Shown: one piece after another, positions 10,985 to 21,635 of the stretch
How positions within the stretch are numbered: position 1 is the first letter of the stretch
How the letters are laid out: each line of letters opens with the position of its first letter
NCBI GenBank assembly: GCA_963920705.1
Contig: OY987226.1
Span: 32,229,686 to 32,293,685 of the forward strand
Length of the DNA: 64,000 bases
Reading direction: 5' to 3'
Source of the DNA: Odiellus spinosus
Lineage: Eukaryota; Arthropoda; Arachnida; Opiliones; Phalangiidae
Position numbers and translations under genes: made by a program
The notes under the pieces: model-generated
Seen by the model: only the letters and a program-made list of their open reading frames with translations
Database searches by the model: none
What the model was told of the DNA's origin: nothing

Positions 10985-11425
10985 TTCTACTCCGATTCGC
11001 CCAAAACATTTCGCCCAATCTCAATTGGCCCAATTCCCAATCAGCCCAATTCATTCAATCTAACCCAAACCAACCTAACCCAACTCAATCTTAAGAACTA
11101 TTTTCTTTTTTAATTTTGGTAACCTAACCCAACCGAACCGAACCCAACCTAAACCTACTTTAACCTAACCCAACCTAACAGTTTAAGGCGAAACCGGAAA
11201 AGGAATTTGTAGGTTGAGCGAAATGGAATAAATAATTCTGAACTAACTGATAAAACGATTGGGCGAAGTGGGACTGGGAAAATTGGGACAAGGGAATTTT
11301 GGTTTGGGCGAATTGGGAATCGATAACTTTGGGCCAAATGATAATACGTTTGGGTGAAGTAGGATTGGGCGAAATGGGAATAGATAATTTTGGGAGAAAT
11401 ATTTGGGCGAAATGGGAACAAACCA
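10985..11425. repeat. Inverted CCCAATT minisatellite pair with an AACCTAACC core
   Basis: 10995-11060 carries CGCCCAATCTCAATTGGCCC. 11190-11420 carries the inverse words (GGGCGAAATGGGA, GGGCGAATTGGGA) at 12-30 bp intervals. Between them lies a telomere-like AACCTAACCCAACC run. The minus-strand open frames at 11155-11430 are products of the repeat. Confidence 0.65.
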
Positions 11426-11501
11426 TACAAGGGACAGGTTGAATGTGTATTTTAATCTAAAATAATATAATAAATGGAATACTTTAGTGCAACAATATTA
11501 A

Positions 11502-11521
11502 AAAAAAAAAAAAAAAAAAAA
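11502..11521. repeat. Poly-A tract
   Basis: Uninterrupted A-run of about 20 bp. Possibly a retroelement tail, but no body was recognised to its left. Confidence 0.6.
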
Positions 11522-11701
11522 CAGCCTGGGGGTGATTTCTCGGAATGAATGGACATTGAATGAAAATAGTTCCGAGTAGGCCTAGCGTTTTTTTTTTTTT
11601 GTCTAAAAAATGTTGGCTTCTTTCGTAAATTTTAGTTTTAGCTATGTTAAATGTTTTTATATTTTTGCCGTATTCACTTTGAAGTTTCTTAAGAATGATT
11701 T

Positions 11702-12180
11702 AACCTCCCCCCCCCCCCCACCTGTCCGTGCGCAGGGTGGGGGTAGTGTTCCATCTTTGTCGTAGTGAGGGGGCCCCGCGTTCTATGATCCGTCCTAGTT
11801 CCGCGAATTGGAACACGGCCGTCTCGCCCCAACCCGGCCGGCTCGCGGGGGTCGTCTTACCCGTTCCTACGGGGTACGGCCTCAGGCAGTTCCCCTCTGC
11901 CATTGAGTCGGTCTTGTTGGTTACGGTGACATAATAGGGGCCGTAAGGCACTGCTCTGTGGGTTCTGGTTGCCAAGCCGTTTCTGCACCTTCTGCTGCCT
12001 TAGTCCCTCGGCACGTGTGTGCGGGAGCACTAGTCTGGTTAACTTCGGTTCTCGCTCTTTGGCCTTGCTTCCCGTTCCGGGCGTGGTTTTGCGTGCGGCA
12101 CTTAAGCGGACAAATGATTAGTCGCATGGATTGGCGGGGTGTTGTGTACTCTGTTTACGGTGCACCCCCTTAACAATTCA
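11702..12180. other. GC-rich island after a poly-C tract
   Basis: About 480 bp of markedly GC-rich sequence opens with a C-run (11706-11719) in an otherwise AT-rich region, and ends at ACGGTGCACCCCCTTAACAATTC. Open frames exist on both strands, but no protein motif is recognisable. It may be the 3' part of a GC-rich retrotransposon or SINE-like unit on the minus strand. That is a guess from composition and sharp edges. A comparable poly-C plus GC island occurs at 53150-53460. Confidence 0.45.
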
Positions 12181-12189
12181 CACTGATGA

Positions 12190-13460
12190 ACCTAGAGGTA
12201 TACAATTCTAAATCTGACGTTTTAATGGTACAATAAAATAACAGTGGCAGCGGCTCGATTTTAACTGGTAACACTCAAAACTGAATTCCACGAGAGATAT
12301 ATATATACAGGTTTTAATAGGTTTAAAAGAATACAGCTCCTAATGACGATTTAAAATTTCCGCGTCGCTTGGGCATAGAACCCGTGAAGGAATCCTCATT
12401 TTGAAGGAAATCGTCGATGACTGGCTCGATAGCGCTAATTCCGCATTTCCCCGTTAAATTCGCATAAGATATCCATTGGTGACACTCGTTTCTCGATTTA
12501 AGGCGCGGAAGTGGTTCCATTAATATTTTTTGGGAGTTATTCGTATATTTAAGCGCGTCGTTAATAATTAGAAATTCTTAGACATATTTTGAAATTACGT
12601 TTTCGCGAAGAGTTTGTGGCCAAACTTTGGGTTTGAGAAGTTTATTTTGTAGCGGGAAACTTAAACTTTACGAAGAAATCGAGCGTATAATTTCCGAAGC
12701 TCGTAAAACATTATTTCCTGGACCCTAAAGTGAAACATTCCCTTTAAAGTTTCTGTGATACCAAATTTTGGGGCTTATTCTATATGTATACGTTGGTGAT
12801 TCCCTAAAAATTTCACTAAAATTGGAGGTGGACCTTTTTCGGCATTAATTGTTAATTGCCACCCCACTAATTAGCGCTAAAACTTGAGTGTATAGAGCTA
12901 AACAGATTTCAAATTCAGACTCGGGACACGTTTTTAGCTAGGGTTAACCAATTTCAGATGTTTAAAAATAATACCGGCCAAGATATATAACTAAATGTGA
13001 GCCAAGTAAGCAAAGATTAGAAAATGGGCCATAAACTTTAAAAAATCATAACTTTAAAAATTTTCATTTTAAAGTGGCTAAACTTCCGGAGTCTCTTCAT
13101 TACTTATGGTAATGGACCCTAGAAAAAAGTTGCATGAAAATTCGTAATTTTCGACCAGCATGGGTTTGATGATTTGAATCAAGATTCAGTCCCAACCCGG
13201 CTAAATATTCATCATATATATATTTTGGATAGTTTTTAACGATGTTACCTCGAATGGTACTCAATTTCCATTTGGAAATAATGAAAAATTCGTGACAGGC
13301 TCGCTTTAAATATCGCGTATTTTATAATTTTTATACGTCATTCGTATTTGTAAAAGTTGATCGTGATCTATTTCATAAGTTAACAAGAACGAATTGATGC
13401 CTTATGAACTTCTTCAGTCAACATTTTCCGCAACTTTATCGTAAATAAGCGTTTGCTAAT
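12190..13460. other. No gene seen
   Basis: AT-rich sequence. The 65-codon minus-strand frame at 12323-12520 has no motif or splice context. No repeat was noticed. Confidence 0.45.
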
Positions 13461-13462
13461 TT

Positions 13463-13540
13463 ATTGGCCTCGCCTCACCATGGCCAACTTAGATCAGCTC
13501 CTCCGTAGATCGAAGTTGGCCGTAGGGAGCCGGTGCCAAT
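13463..13540. repeat. 78-bp imperfect hairpin
   Basis: Outer ATTGGC...GCCAAT pairs with an inner GGCCAACTT...AAGTTGGCC stem of 9 bp, on a loop containing AGATC and TAGATCG. It could be a small foldback element or a structured RNA; no promoter elements are evident. Confidence 0.5.
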
Positions 13541-13549
13541 GAATAAGCG

Positions 13550-14225
13550 GAGTTCGTTTTACTATGATACCAGTCTAAAAATATCACCCAAAGTAAGAAG
13601 TTAAATTCGACTGATCTTGAAATTATACGTAAAATCCAAATTAACAAGTTTTCTCTGATTTTTATACGAATCCTATCACCATTATCTTCTTACACGACCT
13701 CTATCCCAATTTATGGTCAAATTCTATTAAACTATTCTATCGTATAAATGGTTGTGCCTTGTCATAGTTGTTAATAATTATATTCAGGCGCGATTTAAGC
13801 GAAGAGGTTTTCAAAAAGCTGGTTTTTCCAAGCGCGGGACTACTTGTTTCGCGATGTAGAATTCAGAATTGTGAGATCTCGCACAAAACCCCGCCCTAAA
13901 ATATAGCTCTATAAGCCAACCTAATAATTCATAGGGCCACGCTAATATGTCGTTAAACTTTGCTATCTCGTTATTATAATGATGATAAATATTCACGTAC
14001 GTGGCTTATTCTTCCAGCTTGCCAGACATCCTTCGGATTGATTCCACATTCCTCAAAAAAATATTTTACAATGGGAGTCATGGGACCCGTAGAAAAAAAC
14101 ATTATGTAGGGGTCGCTGGTCCTAAGGACCAGTTTATTTTTTTAGACCAAAGGGTCACTAATCCTGAGGACTAGTTTAAAAAAATTGCTTATTTCCAGGA
14201 CTGATTTCGAAAGGTTTTGGTTAAT
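13550..14225. other. No gene seen; short duplicated words
   Basis: Two degenerate copies of a GGTC..CTAAGGACCAGTTT / GGTCACTAATCCTGAGGACT word occur at 14107-14190. Otherwise no exon, RNA or element could be supported. Confidence 0.4.
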
Positions 14226-14229
14226 TGTA

Positions 14230-14365
14230 AGTTATTTCTAAATATATTATTTGTCCATGGCAAGTTGGGTTAAAAATAATATCTGACCATTGTTAGTTAT
14301 AGTAAAACGTATATTTGCCCATTGTTAGTTGTATTAAAAATTATATTTGGCCCTTGATAAGAGTA
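14230..14365. repeat. About 42-bp tandem repeat, three to four units
   Basis: Degenerate units carrying ATTTG(T/C)CCATTGTTAGTT followed by an A/T-rich run (TAAAAATTATA). Small local array, no further meaning evident. Confidence 0.55.
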
Positions 14366-14631
14366 ATAAGGAGAGAAATACCAATCTCCTTCTCGTTAAC
14401 AATCGAGGTTTTTGGATAATTAGATAGTGGTGAAACCAGAGATACGCTGCGCTATTAGAGTTCTACATCAGGGTAAATACCGTGGTACATTTCTCTCTTA
14501 TGAGAAAATATGTCTAAAATAAGTTCAAAACTAACGTTTTAACTCACTTCAAGGCCGCTTTTATACCTTTTGGTCTAAAACTAGTCCAGAGGACGTGAGA
14601 AGAATTGAAATACCTACAAGCCACGGACACG

Positions 14632-14809
14632 TAGGTCGGCGTTTGGACAAAATAATATTTGTTTGTTTTATCTTTAATCATAATTTGAAATTATCCACGG
14701 GTAGTCTATGATAAATGAAACGTAATCGCTAATATTAAACTGATTATTATTTATAATTAACTGATTAACCAAATATCTATGGATTATCTTGTCCAAAGCC
14801 AGACCTCTA
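14632..14809. mobile_element. 174-bp TA-MITE, copy 1
   Basis: Element 14634-14807 between TA dinucleotides (14632-14633 and 14808-14809). Ends are inverted copies of GGTCGGCGTTTGGACAA and GAGGTCTGGCTTTGGACAAG. Homologous along its length, in the opposite orientation, to 41727-41880. No coding capacity. Confidence 0.82.
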
Positions 14810-14910
14810 ACTTCTCACAGCTATCCCTCTTTCTTAAGGCAATGATAGTGCCTTGTATTTCACCGTGAAAAAGAAACTTGTTAAAACAAGAAAGTATGAA
14901 ACTGATAAAG

Positions 14911-15263
14911 TTATACCAAGAATAGATTTAACACAAGAATATGGAAGAGCTATACCTTTGTCCGCGCGCTAGTCTCAAGCGGGTGGAGCCTATGGGGATC
15001 TTATGCCGCGCCTCATGTAACGTGCACAGGAAGCGGTTGGCGGTTTTCTACGATAAGTGCGGGGGGGAGGATATCAGGCTGCGGGGAAAGGCGCTGCCGG
15101 TAGAGCTAGCTCTCTGTCGCGGACCTCGAAAGCTCGTGATAGGGTGAAAATCATAACGCATATAACGTCAAATCTAGTAAGCTCCTCCCGTTCGAAACTA
15201 GCGTTATACCAGAGGCATAGCGTTCGGTTCGATATTCCTGTGTTGAATCTATTCTTGGTTATA
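14911..15263. mobile_element. 343-bp TIR element with 5-bp duplication TTATA, copy 1
   Basis: The element spans 14916-15258. Its ends are inverted copies (CCAAGAATAGATTTAACACA and CCAAGAATAGATTCAACACA, about 31 bp), flanked by a perfect 5-bp TTATA (14911-14915, 15259-15263). The interior is much more GC-rich than the surroundings (GCGGGGGGGAGGATATCAGG). A second copy in the opposite orientation lies at 60803-61141 with a different perfect 5-bp duplication. The short ORFs inside are not shared as proteins. The superfamily could not be assigned. Confidence 0.88.
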
Positions 15264-15343
15264 CTTGGTAGAAGAAAGTAGAAGGAACCCCACAAATAAT
15301 TTCGTATTTCAAATCTACTCAAAAACCGGAAAATTTTACTTTT

Positions 15344-15380
15344 AAGATATTCAAGATATTCAAGATATTCAAGATATATA
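15344..15380. repeat. 9-bp tandem AAGATATTC
   Basis: Four units of AAGATATTC in a row, then AAGATATATA. Simple local repeat. Confidence 0.8.
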
Positions 15381-15529
15381 TTTTAGACAAAAGCAAAATT
15401 TAAGTTTGAAATGATAGAAATGACATAATAAAGATTAGTGATAAACGCGCGTTCACAACTCCGCCAAAATTCACGGTAAACGATTAACTCATCGAGGTTG
15501 ATTGTTATTTTCTGCCAATATTACGTGAC

Positions 15530-16170
15530 TTTAGTAGGATAAACACGTTCGTGTTTATCCCTTTATCTAAACTCGAATTTCATCAGAAACTGAAATCGTC
15601 GTCGTCGTCGTCGTTTCCCTCTTCCCACCGTCCACTGAATTCGAATTAATACAGACAAAGGTACTTTTGAAAAAATTTGATAAGACTTCGTTCGGGTACA
15701 AGAGTATCTCTAGTTAAACACAGATTTCATTAATGAAATGTTGATTAAGTATACGAAGTAATAGAAAGTAAGGTGCCTGAATGGGTTGCAAAAGGGTGAG
15801 ATGTTAAGCTTAGCCGAGCTTTACTAATTGCTTCAAAATGATAAACAAAAATTTTATTTCTTAAACAGTAGATTGATAAGGAATATCCATCGAATTCGAG
15901 TTAATAGAAAGAAAGGTGCCTGAATGGGTTACAAAAGGGTGAAATCATAAGCTTAGCCGAGCTTTATTAATTGCTTCAAAATGGTAAACAAAATTTTATT
16001 TCTTAAACAGTAGAATGATAATGAATATCCATCGAATTCGAGTTAATAGAGAGACAGATGGCTGTATGGGTGACGAAAAGGGTAAAACATATAACTAGCC
16101 GAGCTTTATTAATTGGCTTTAAATTGATAAACAAAAATTGATTTTATTAAACAGTTGATAAGCTTTTTTT
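15530..16170. repeat. Block of about 125-bp tandem repeats, inverted relative to 34090-34690
   Basis: Opens with the hairpin AAACACGTTCGTGTTT (about 15541-15556) and a GTC triplet run (15597-15614). Three degenerate units of about 125 bp follow, each with AAAGGTGCCTGAATGGGTT, TTAAGCTTAGCCGAGCTTTA and TTATTTCTTAAACAGTAG. The whole block reappears inverted at 34090-34690, next to a palindromic MITE. It looks like an arm of a foldback-type element with subrepeats. Confidence 0.75.
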
Positions 16171-16174
16171 AATG

Positions 16175-17065
16175 GCATTTTTTATCGTTAACGGAAAATT
16201 GCATTTATTGGGTTCTTTTACTAGGGTAGCCCTCTTCAGCCGTCTAATTTTGACTATTATGTCATATCATGAGTATCCCATTATATTCACCCTAATTAAA
16301 AAGTTGGCATGATTTTCTTATCATTTGATTTTTTAACTTTAATAATACATCTCTTCTCGGCCTATATAAACGAGATTTGCAGATTCAGTACTCACAGATG
16401 AACCGTACCAATGGGTGGTTTAAGTTAGCGTTTAAAATTGTGGCGAACCCTCTCGTTTGTGCAATGGTGACGTCTTTGATTGTTTAGGCAATCGTTTCTC
16501 ACCTATATTTCGGTGATAAGAGACCTATTTCTCACGATCTTTTGGGTAGAGTACTCGAATAAAGCGAGGCGATTGAATGTAAATCGCATTACCTAGAAAT
16601 GTGGCCAATTTAATATATTTAGTCACTGTAAAAACATTTCACAATGAGAGTTCTAGGGATTAAATATCATTTGAGTTGGACTTCATATCCTGCCAAGTGC
16701 TCGATTACACATGAAATTTATAGTTTAACGTTCTCAATCTCTACTCTATTTTTTAAAATACTTGAGTTTTGCGACTAGGATGTGCTTTTGATCCAATAGC
16801 TTCGTCATTACTACTACGTAATAACGTTGCTATTAAGTCGTTGGCCAATTATTGAAGTCTGTATCTAAAGCACGTCTAACTTGAGTATAATAAAAAATAA
16901 AGATTTAGAATGTTAAATAGGATGTACGAAACGGAAATTGATGTCGGCGAGTTAAATAAACGGCCACATACTTCTGGTCTCCTGAATTATGTTCTCTTGC
17001 TTTAAAGAATTGTTTCGCTTTCCATGCTCATATTTTGTCGATGCGATTCAATATTATAAATTTAA
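16175..17065. other. No gene seen
   Basis: Apart from the tentative core promoter at 16363-16390, no exon, RNA gene or repeat could be supported. Confidence 0.4.
16363..16390 (+). promoter_or_regulatory. Possible TATA/initiator pair
   Basis: CCTATATAAACG (16361-16372) followed by ATTCAGTACTC, an arthropod-like TCAGT initiator, about 23 bp later. The spacing is shorter than usual and no coding exon was recognised downstream, so it is tentative. Confidence 0.22.
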
Positions 17066-17069
17066 TCTC

Positions 17070-17520
17070 TAGCTCGGTCTAGCCCGTCCCTCTTGTAATA
17101 TTTTAGGTAAGGCTAGGTTAGTTAATCCCTCGAACTCCCCCGTCGATCTGGTAATCTTTAAGGTGAGGTTAGGTTAGTTAATCCCTCTAATTAGCCAATC
17201 CCTCCAACTAGTTAATCCTAAGCTCGGGCTATTTGTATTATTTTAGGTAAGGCTAGGTTAGGTTAGTTAATTCCTCGAATTAGCCCATCGTTCCAACTAG
17301 TTAATCCCTCGGGTTACCCATTCCATCAAGTAATCTTTAAGGTTAAATTAGGTTAATTAAACCCTGGAAAACCCATCCCTCCAACTGGGTAATCCCTATA
17401 ACTCGGGCTAACCCGTTCCTCTTGTAGTATTTTAGGTAAGATTAGTTTAGGTTAGTTAATCAATTGAACTAGCCCATCCCTGTTTTACAACTTAGGTAAG
17501 GTTAGGTTAGTTAATCTCTG
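17070..17520. repeat. Degenerate minisatellite with GGTTAGGTTAG words
   Basis: Units of roughly 55-75 bp built from TATTTTAGGTAAGG(C/T)TAGGTTAG, TTAATCCCTCGAACTAGCCC and CCATCCCTCCAACTAG. Related to 6890-7085 in inverse orientation. GGTTAG words resemble the insect telomere unit but are not a perfect array. Confidence 0.65.
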
Positions 17521-17686
17521 CCTTTCGAGATTTGTACCAGGGTCTCAATTACGAATAGATTGAAGCCTCAATTAAACGCTTTAATTTTTATTCAGCATTA
17601 GTAAGAATTAAGGTTCAATAAACCTATAAAGCAAAATAGTGAAATGTGGAAAAGGTGTATATTTTTGGTGAAAAAAGGACAGAAAT

Positions 17687-18193
17687 TATACAAAAAAGAG
17701 GTTGCTTCGCACCCTTAAAAAAAACTCTTTATCTAACTCGAATCAAACCCGTGAAGGGACAGAAATTATTTGTAAGAGAAAGAGCAATTTCATATCTTTA
17801 AAATTATAGTTAGTAGGTTTAGTCTACTACTTCAAAGATTTTATTACTATTATATATTTTCCAAAAAACGGATAAAGACGACCTAGTTAAACTTCCTCTC
17901 CCATTGATGTTAATTTTAAATTCTATCAGTATCACTAATAAAATTAGCTAAAGATGGAGTTCCTTTAATGTATATATATATTTATCATTAGTCCTAGGTC
18001 GGCTTTATCCGTTTTTTGGAAAATATATAATAGTAATAAAATCTTTGAAGTATTAGACTAAACCTACTAACTATAATTTTAAAGATATGAAATTGCTCTT
18101 TCTCTAACAAATAATTTCTGTCCCTTCACGGGTTTGATTCGAGTTAGATAAAGAGTTTTTTTTAAGGGTGCGAAGCAACCTCTTTTTTGTATA
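17687..18193. mobile_element. 503-bp palindromic MITE with about 200-bp TIRs, TA duplication
   Basis: Element 17689-18191. Left arm 17689-17892 and right arm 17996-18191 are near-perfect inverted copies (TACAAAAAAGAGGTTGCTTC at each end) around a roughly 105-bp centre. Flanked by TA (17687-17688, 18192-18193). A second copy at 33747-34095 has the same arms with the centre flipped, that is, it is inserted in the opposite orientation and has lost its outer right arm. No coding capacity. Confidence 0.87.
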
Positions 18194-18364
18194 ATACCAT
18201 TTACGCTCTCGAATTCTCTCATTTATTTAATACATTATAAAATCATAAGTAAATTAAACCTCTAAGTAGCGAAATGGCGGTGTTCTCCGAGGCATTGTCT
18301 CCCATTTTTTGGACACTTGTTCACTAAGCCACCTTCACCGTTTCAAAGTTACGGGAGAGTAAGT

Positions 18365-18475
18365 CTATTTTCTTATCGGACAAATGTCCAGTGATCTTTT
18401 CTCGAAAATGAAAAGTTACGGGACCTTCGGAAAATATATCGGACAATGTCCAGTGGCAAGTGCTTATTTAAGTCC
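18365..18475. repeat. Relic resembling the hAT-type MITE interior
   Basis: Two copies of ATCGGACAA(A)TGTCCAGTG, 63 bp apart, followed by a TTATTTAAGTCC word. Similar motifs occur in the MITE at 4463-4778. Too short and diverged for a firm call. Confidence 0.35.
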
Positions 18476-18766
18476 ATGGATTACGGCAGTGCCCCTACAC
18501 TTTTACTTTCGAGATCAATTATATAGAAAGGTAGGCTGCATTTTTACGAGGCAAATATAGATTAGTCACGCGAGCTCGGGTATCTGGAATAATTATACTT
18601 AGTAAAACGGTACCTTTTTATGCTACAATCTATTTCATAAAAGGAAAAATTTAAATATAAACTAAACCCGCAAGATTTTAACATAAACTGTAAAGAACAT
18701 TTAGCAAAATGTATAACTATTATTTTGAAAAATTGATTTAAAGATTCAAAAGGGTTTGAAAACGGC

Positions 18767-19592
18767 TTAAAGGGAGAATGAAAGGTCGAAACAACCTATT
18801 TTTAATCGATTAAAAATGCGAAAATAATGAGAAAAACAATAATATAACTCACCAAAAATATTTCCTTATTTTATAATCAATTCCCAAGGCTCCGAAACTT
18901 GCAGATGCTAAGCCTTGGCTGCCTAGCTCGGCGAACTAGGCGAACACGACCAGTATTTATTTTCAAATTCGCGTAAGAACTGGTAGCCAATCACGAGAGA
19001 ATACGCGTATTTTATCGTCAGCCACTCAGAACGCGCGCGATGAATTTCTACCAACTTTACTTTTGTTTACGTTTTTCGTGCCTATTCCAACGAGTTTTGA
19101 CCTCATATCCAAGTAAATCAACTAAAGTAAGTTGTTTTTTCTGATGATTTGAAATTTATACTAGTTTTTAAATCAAACTAAAACAATTACTGATATTTTA
19201 AGGGCTAAATGTCGGCGGAGATGAGTTCGTGGCAAGGCTTAGGGCCCGCGGGGTTCAACCATACAATTTGACCCTTTACTCCTCGATCACGCGCTTCGGC
19301 GCTCGGTGATCGAGGAGGCTATGGGTAGAAATTCATTCTGAGTGGCTGACGATAAAAAACGCGTACTCGCTCGTGATTTTCGACAAGAACAGCCGCGAAT
19401 ATTATAAAAAAAATACAGATCGTGTTCGCCTAGTTCACCGAGCTAGTCAGCCTAGGCTTAGCATCGGAACTTTGGAAATTGATTATAAAATAACGAAATA
19501 TTTTAGGTGAGTTATATTATTGTTTTTCTCATTATTTTAGCATTCTTTATCGATTAAAAATAGGTTTTTTGGGCCTTTCATTCTCCCTTTAA
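18767..19592. mobile_element. 818-bp long-TIR element with TTAA duplication
   Basis: Element 18771-19588 starts AGGGAGAATGAAAGGTC and ends with the inverse. Inverted arms of about 290 bp run from 18771 to about 19060 and from about 19325 to 19588. TTAA is duplicated on both sides (18767-18770, 19589-19592). TTAA target choice is known for piggyBac and Kolobok elements; the ends do not decide between them. A paralogous unfilled site at about 22825-22870 (GATTCAAAAGTGTTTGAAGA, then GGTTTCAAAGTC) supports the boundaries. The centre (19200-19320) is GC-richer with a palindromic CTCCTCGATCAC...GTGATCGAGGAG. No transposase ORF. Confidence 0.85.
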
Positions 19593-19625
19593 AGTGTCTA
19601 GCGCGAACGTAGCTCGGCCAACTCT

Positions 19626-19763
19626 TAAGCCTCATTTTCATGGTCGCTTGTAAGCTAAATTTTTACACGCTACAAGCGAATATCTAAATGAAAAAGATAT
19701 TTCACGCGCACGCCATAGCTTCGAGCGCTGCTAAATTACGAGCGGAAAAATACGCTAGCAGTT
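19626..19763. mobile_element. Truncated Harbinger-like MITE
   Basis: Begins AGCCTCATTTTCATGGTCGC after TTA and matches the reverse complement of the complete copy at 54797-54982 up to ACGCTAGCA, where it stops. The other terminus is lost. Confidence 0.75.
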
Positions 19764-20115
19764 TTTCATCGATTCCAATCTACTTAAAAGCTTGTTTTTC
19801 GAAACGACACACATACACGGAACAGCACGAACTAGGAAAATATTTTTTCGGGTAAAATATTTGAGGCAGCCACTGTTCAAGCGTAAAGTATGTGGTTCTG
19901 TCTCTAGGCTTTCAAGGTGGAGAAGATTGTATACAACTTCACTGCCATGATGGATCCTTACAAGGTATAATCGTGGCATGTTTCGTACATTTAATACTGG
20001 CGTTCAAGAGCAGTTGGAATGGACTAATTATTTTCGCAATGAGGTTAAATGTTGCGTTAAAATTCACTTTGTCTTTGGTCATTTTGTAAAGTGCTCTTGA
20101 ACAAAAGATATATAC
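19745..20115 (+). repeat. Diverged duplicate, copy 1 of 2 (partner 23005-23360)
   Basis: Aligns with 23005-23360 through shared words such as TTTTTCGAAAC.ACAC.CATA, CACGGAACAGC and ACTGGCGTTCAAGAGCAGTT. One reading frame is open in both copies across the core and gives FQGGEDCIQL here against FQDGEHCVQL there, then LAFKSSW in both. This may be a coding remnant, or only a low-divergence duplicate that happens to be open. No family is recognisable. A short Met-led frame ending at a GT (GGTATA) is an alternative reading. Confidence 0.55.
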
Positions 20116-20139
20116 GCGATAAATTGAGGGGTCGGTCAA

Positions 20140-20290
20140 TCAACGAAATCCCGTACGCTATCCGCGAAATCCAACTTTAAAATTCCGAAATATATTTTGG
20201 TGGTTTTTGAAATCGGATAAAGATTCCAAAATCAGTAACGAAAACACGAAATAACTTACAAAATCACGAAATCCGAAACCAAATCACGAT
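20140..20290. repeat. ACGAAATC-type degenerate tandem
   Basis: Short words AAATCCCG, CGCGAAATCC, CACGAAATAAC and CACGAAATCCG recur every 12-30 bp. The inverse words form the larger array at 51540-51820. Confidence 0.5.
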
Positions 20291-20299
20291 AAAATGACA

Positions 20300-20969
20300 A
20301 CGATAATATTTAATGCTCGTTCGCACGGGTATCTAAGTTAAAAATTAATAAATATTCGATATGAAGCCACGTTCACACGTGTATCCAAGATAAATTAATA
20401 AAGATTAGATATAAATCCGCGTTCAGACTGGTATCAAAGAAAAATTAAGATTAGATATAAAGCCGCGTACACACGGGTATCCAAGATAAATACATAACGA
20501 TTAGATATAAAGCCGCTTTCACACGAGTATCCAAGATAAATTAATAAATATTAGATATAAAGCCGCTTTCACACGGGTATCCAAGATAAATTAATAAAGA
20601 TTAGATACAAAGACGCGTTCACAGGTAGCCAAGTTGAAAAACCTGATTTGAAAAACCTGATTTGAAAAACCTGATTTGAAAAACCTGATTTGAAAAGCCT
20701 GATTTGAAAAAGCTGATTTGAAAAACCTGATTTGAAAAACCTGATTTGAAAAACCTGATTTGAAAAACATGATTTGAAAAACATGATTTGAAAAACATGA
20801 TTTGTAAAACTTTACGCAACTTCGTGTTTAAAGGAATCTCGAAACGCTATTAAAATTGTTCAAAGAGCGTTTATGCATGCATAACAAGCCCCTGCTATAA
20901 CATAATTCTTTTCAGCCTCTTTTACAATGTCATGGGTCTAGCTATTCCTATGGGCTTGACCATCTTGTT
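20300..20969 (-). mobile_element. Minisatellite-bearing element, copy I
   Basis: Three parts in order. First, about six units of about 60 bp (GATTAGATATAAAGCCGCGT, then TCACACGGGTATCCAAGATA) from 20300 to 20630. Second, twelve or so 14-bp units GATTTGAAAAACCT/AT (20640-20805). Third, a conserved terminal block of about 165 bp (TTTACGCAACTTCGTGTTTA ... GGGCTTGACCATCTTGTT). The terminal block and the 14-bp array recur in copies at 27122-29460, 32120-33387 and 59890-60482. A conserved end plus variable tandem core resembles non-autonomous Helentron/HINE elements. That assignment is inference. Confidence 0.75.
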
Positions 20970-20979
20970 AGTATATATG

Positions 20980-21630
20980 TGGTGCTTAAAAACTACCAAA
21001 GTTAAATGAATATTTTAATAGGGATGGTGCTAATTCTATAAAAATTAAGTGAAAACGTTTTAGGAACTGGGAAAATCTTCGCACTGTTTTAATTTAGAAT
21101 GAGATATTATTTGGTTTACACCCTTTAATTTCAGTAATTCTCCTAGAGGCAAAAAGGCGGACCGACCCCCATATTCTTAAACATGACCTAACCTAACCCA
21201 AATTTTTAGATTAGCTTTAATTATTATAATTTAAATATAATCACGAATACAACTAATTGTTAAAGTTAATCTTAACCTTAATTAAAATGACGAGAAAGAA
21301 TCTTTTCTTTTACTTAAAACGTCTACGCATTGCCGCGCAACTTTTTGCGCAGACGTGTACTTTATAAAAAAAAACGTTACGTCATGAGTAGTTCGGCACG
21401 TGCGATTTTCGTCTGCTATTATAATCTCGCGAAGGCTTAGAGCAAGAAGAAAGCTGGATAAAACAGTTATCTGGAGGCTATGTCTTGAGAAATTAAATTC
21501 AACCCCAAAAACTGTAAAACCGCTGCGAATAATAACAACGGCCGCAAAACATATATTACATCCATTTGGGAAAGGAATGAAACGTATATCTTTTTGCTTA
21601 CTAACCTTCGGGAATCACTTTGACATTTGA
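20980..21630. other. No gene seen
   Basis: AT-rich. Includes a short CCTAACCTAACCC run near 21187. The open frames at 21400-21655 show no recognisable motif. Confidence 0.4.
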
Positions 21631-21635
21631 ACGCG

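Noticed and set aside
11155-11430. Minus-strand ORFs of 83-91 codons
   Set aside because: They track the GGGCGAA/CCCAATT minisatellite (RPN, FAQ words) and have no motif.
11700-12173. Coding genes in the GC-rich island
   Set aside because: Overlapping frames on both strands come from GC richness; no domain or splice structure was seen.
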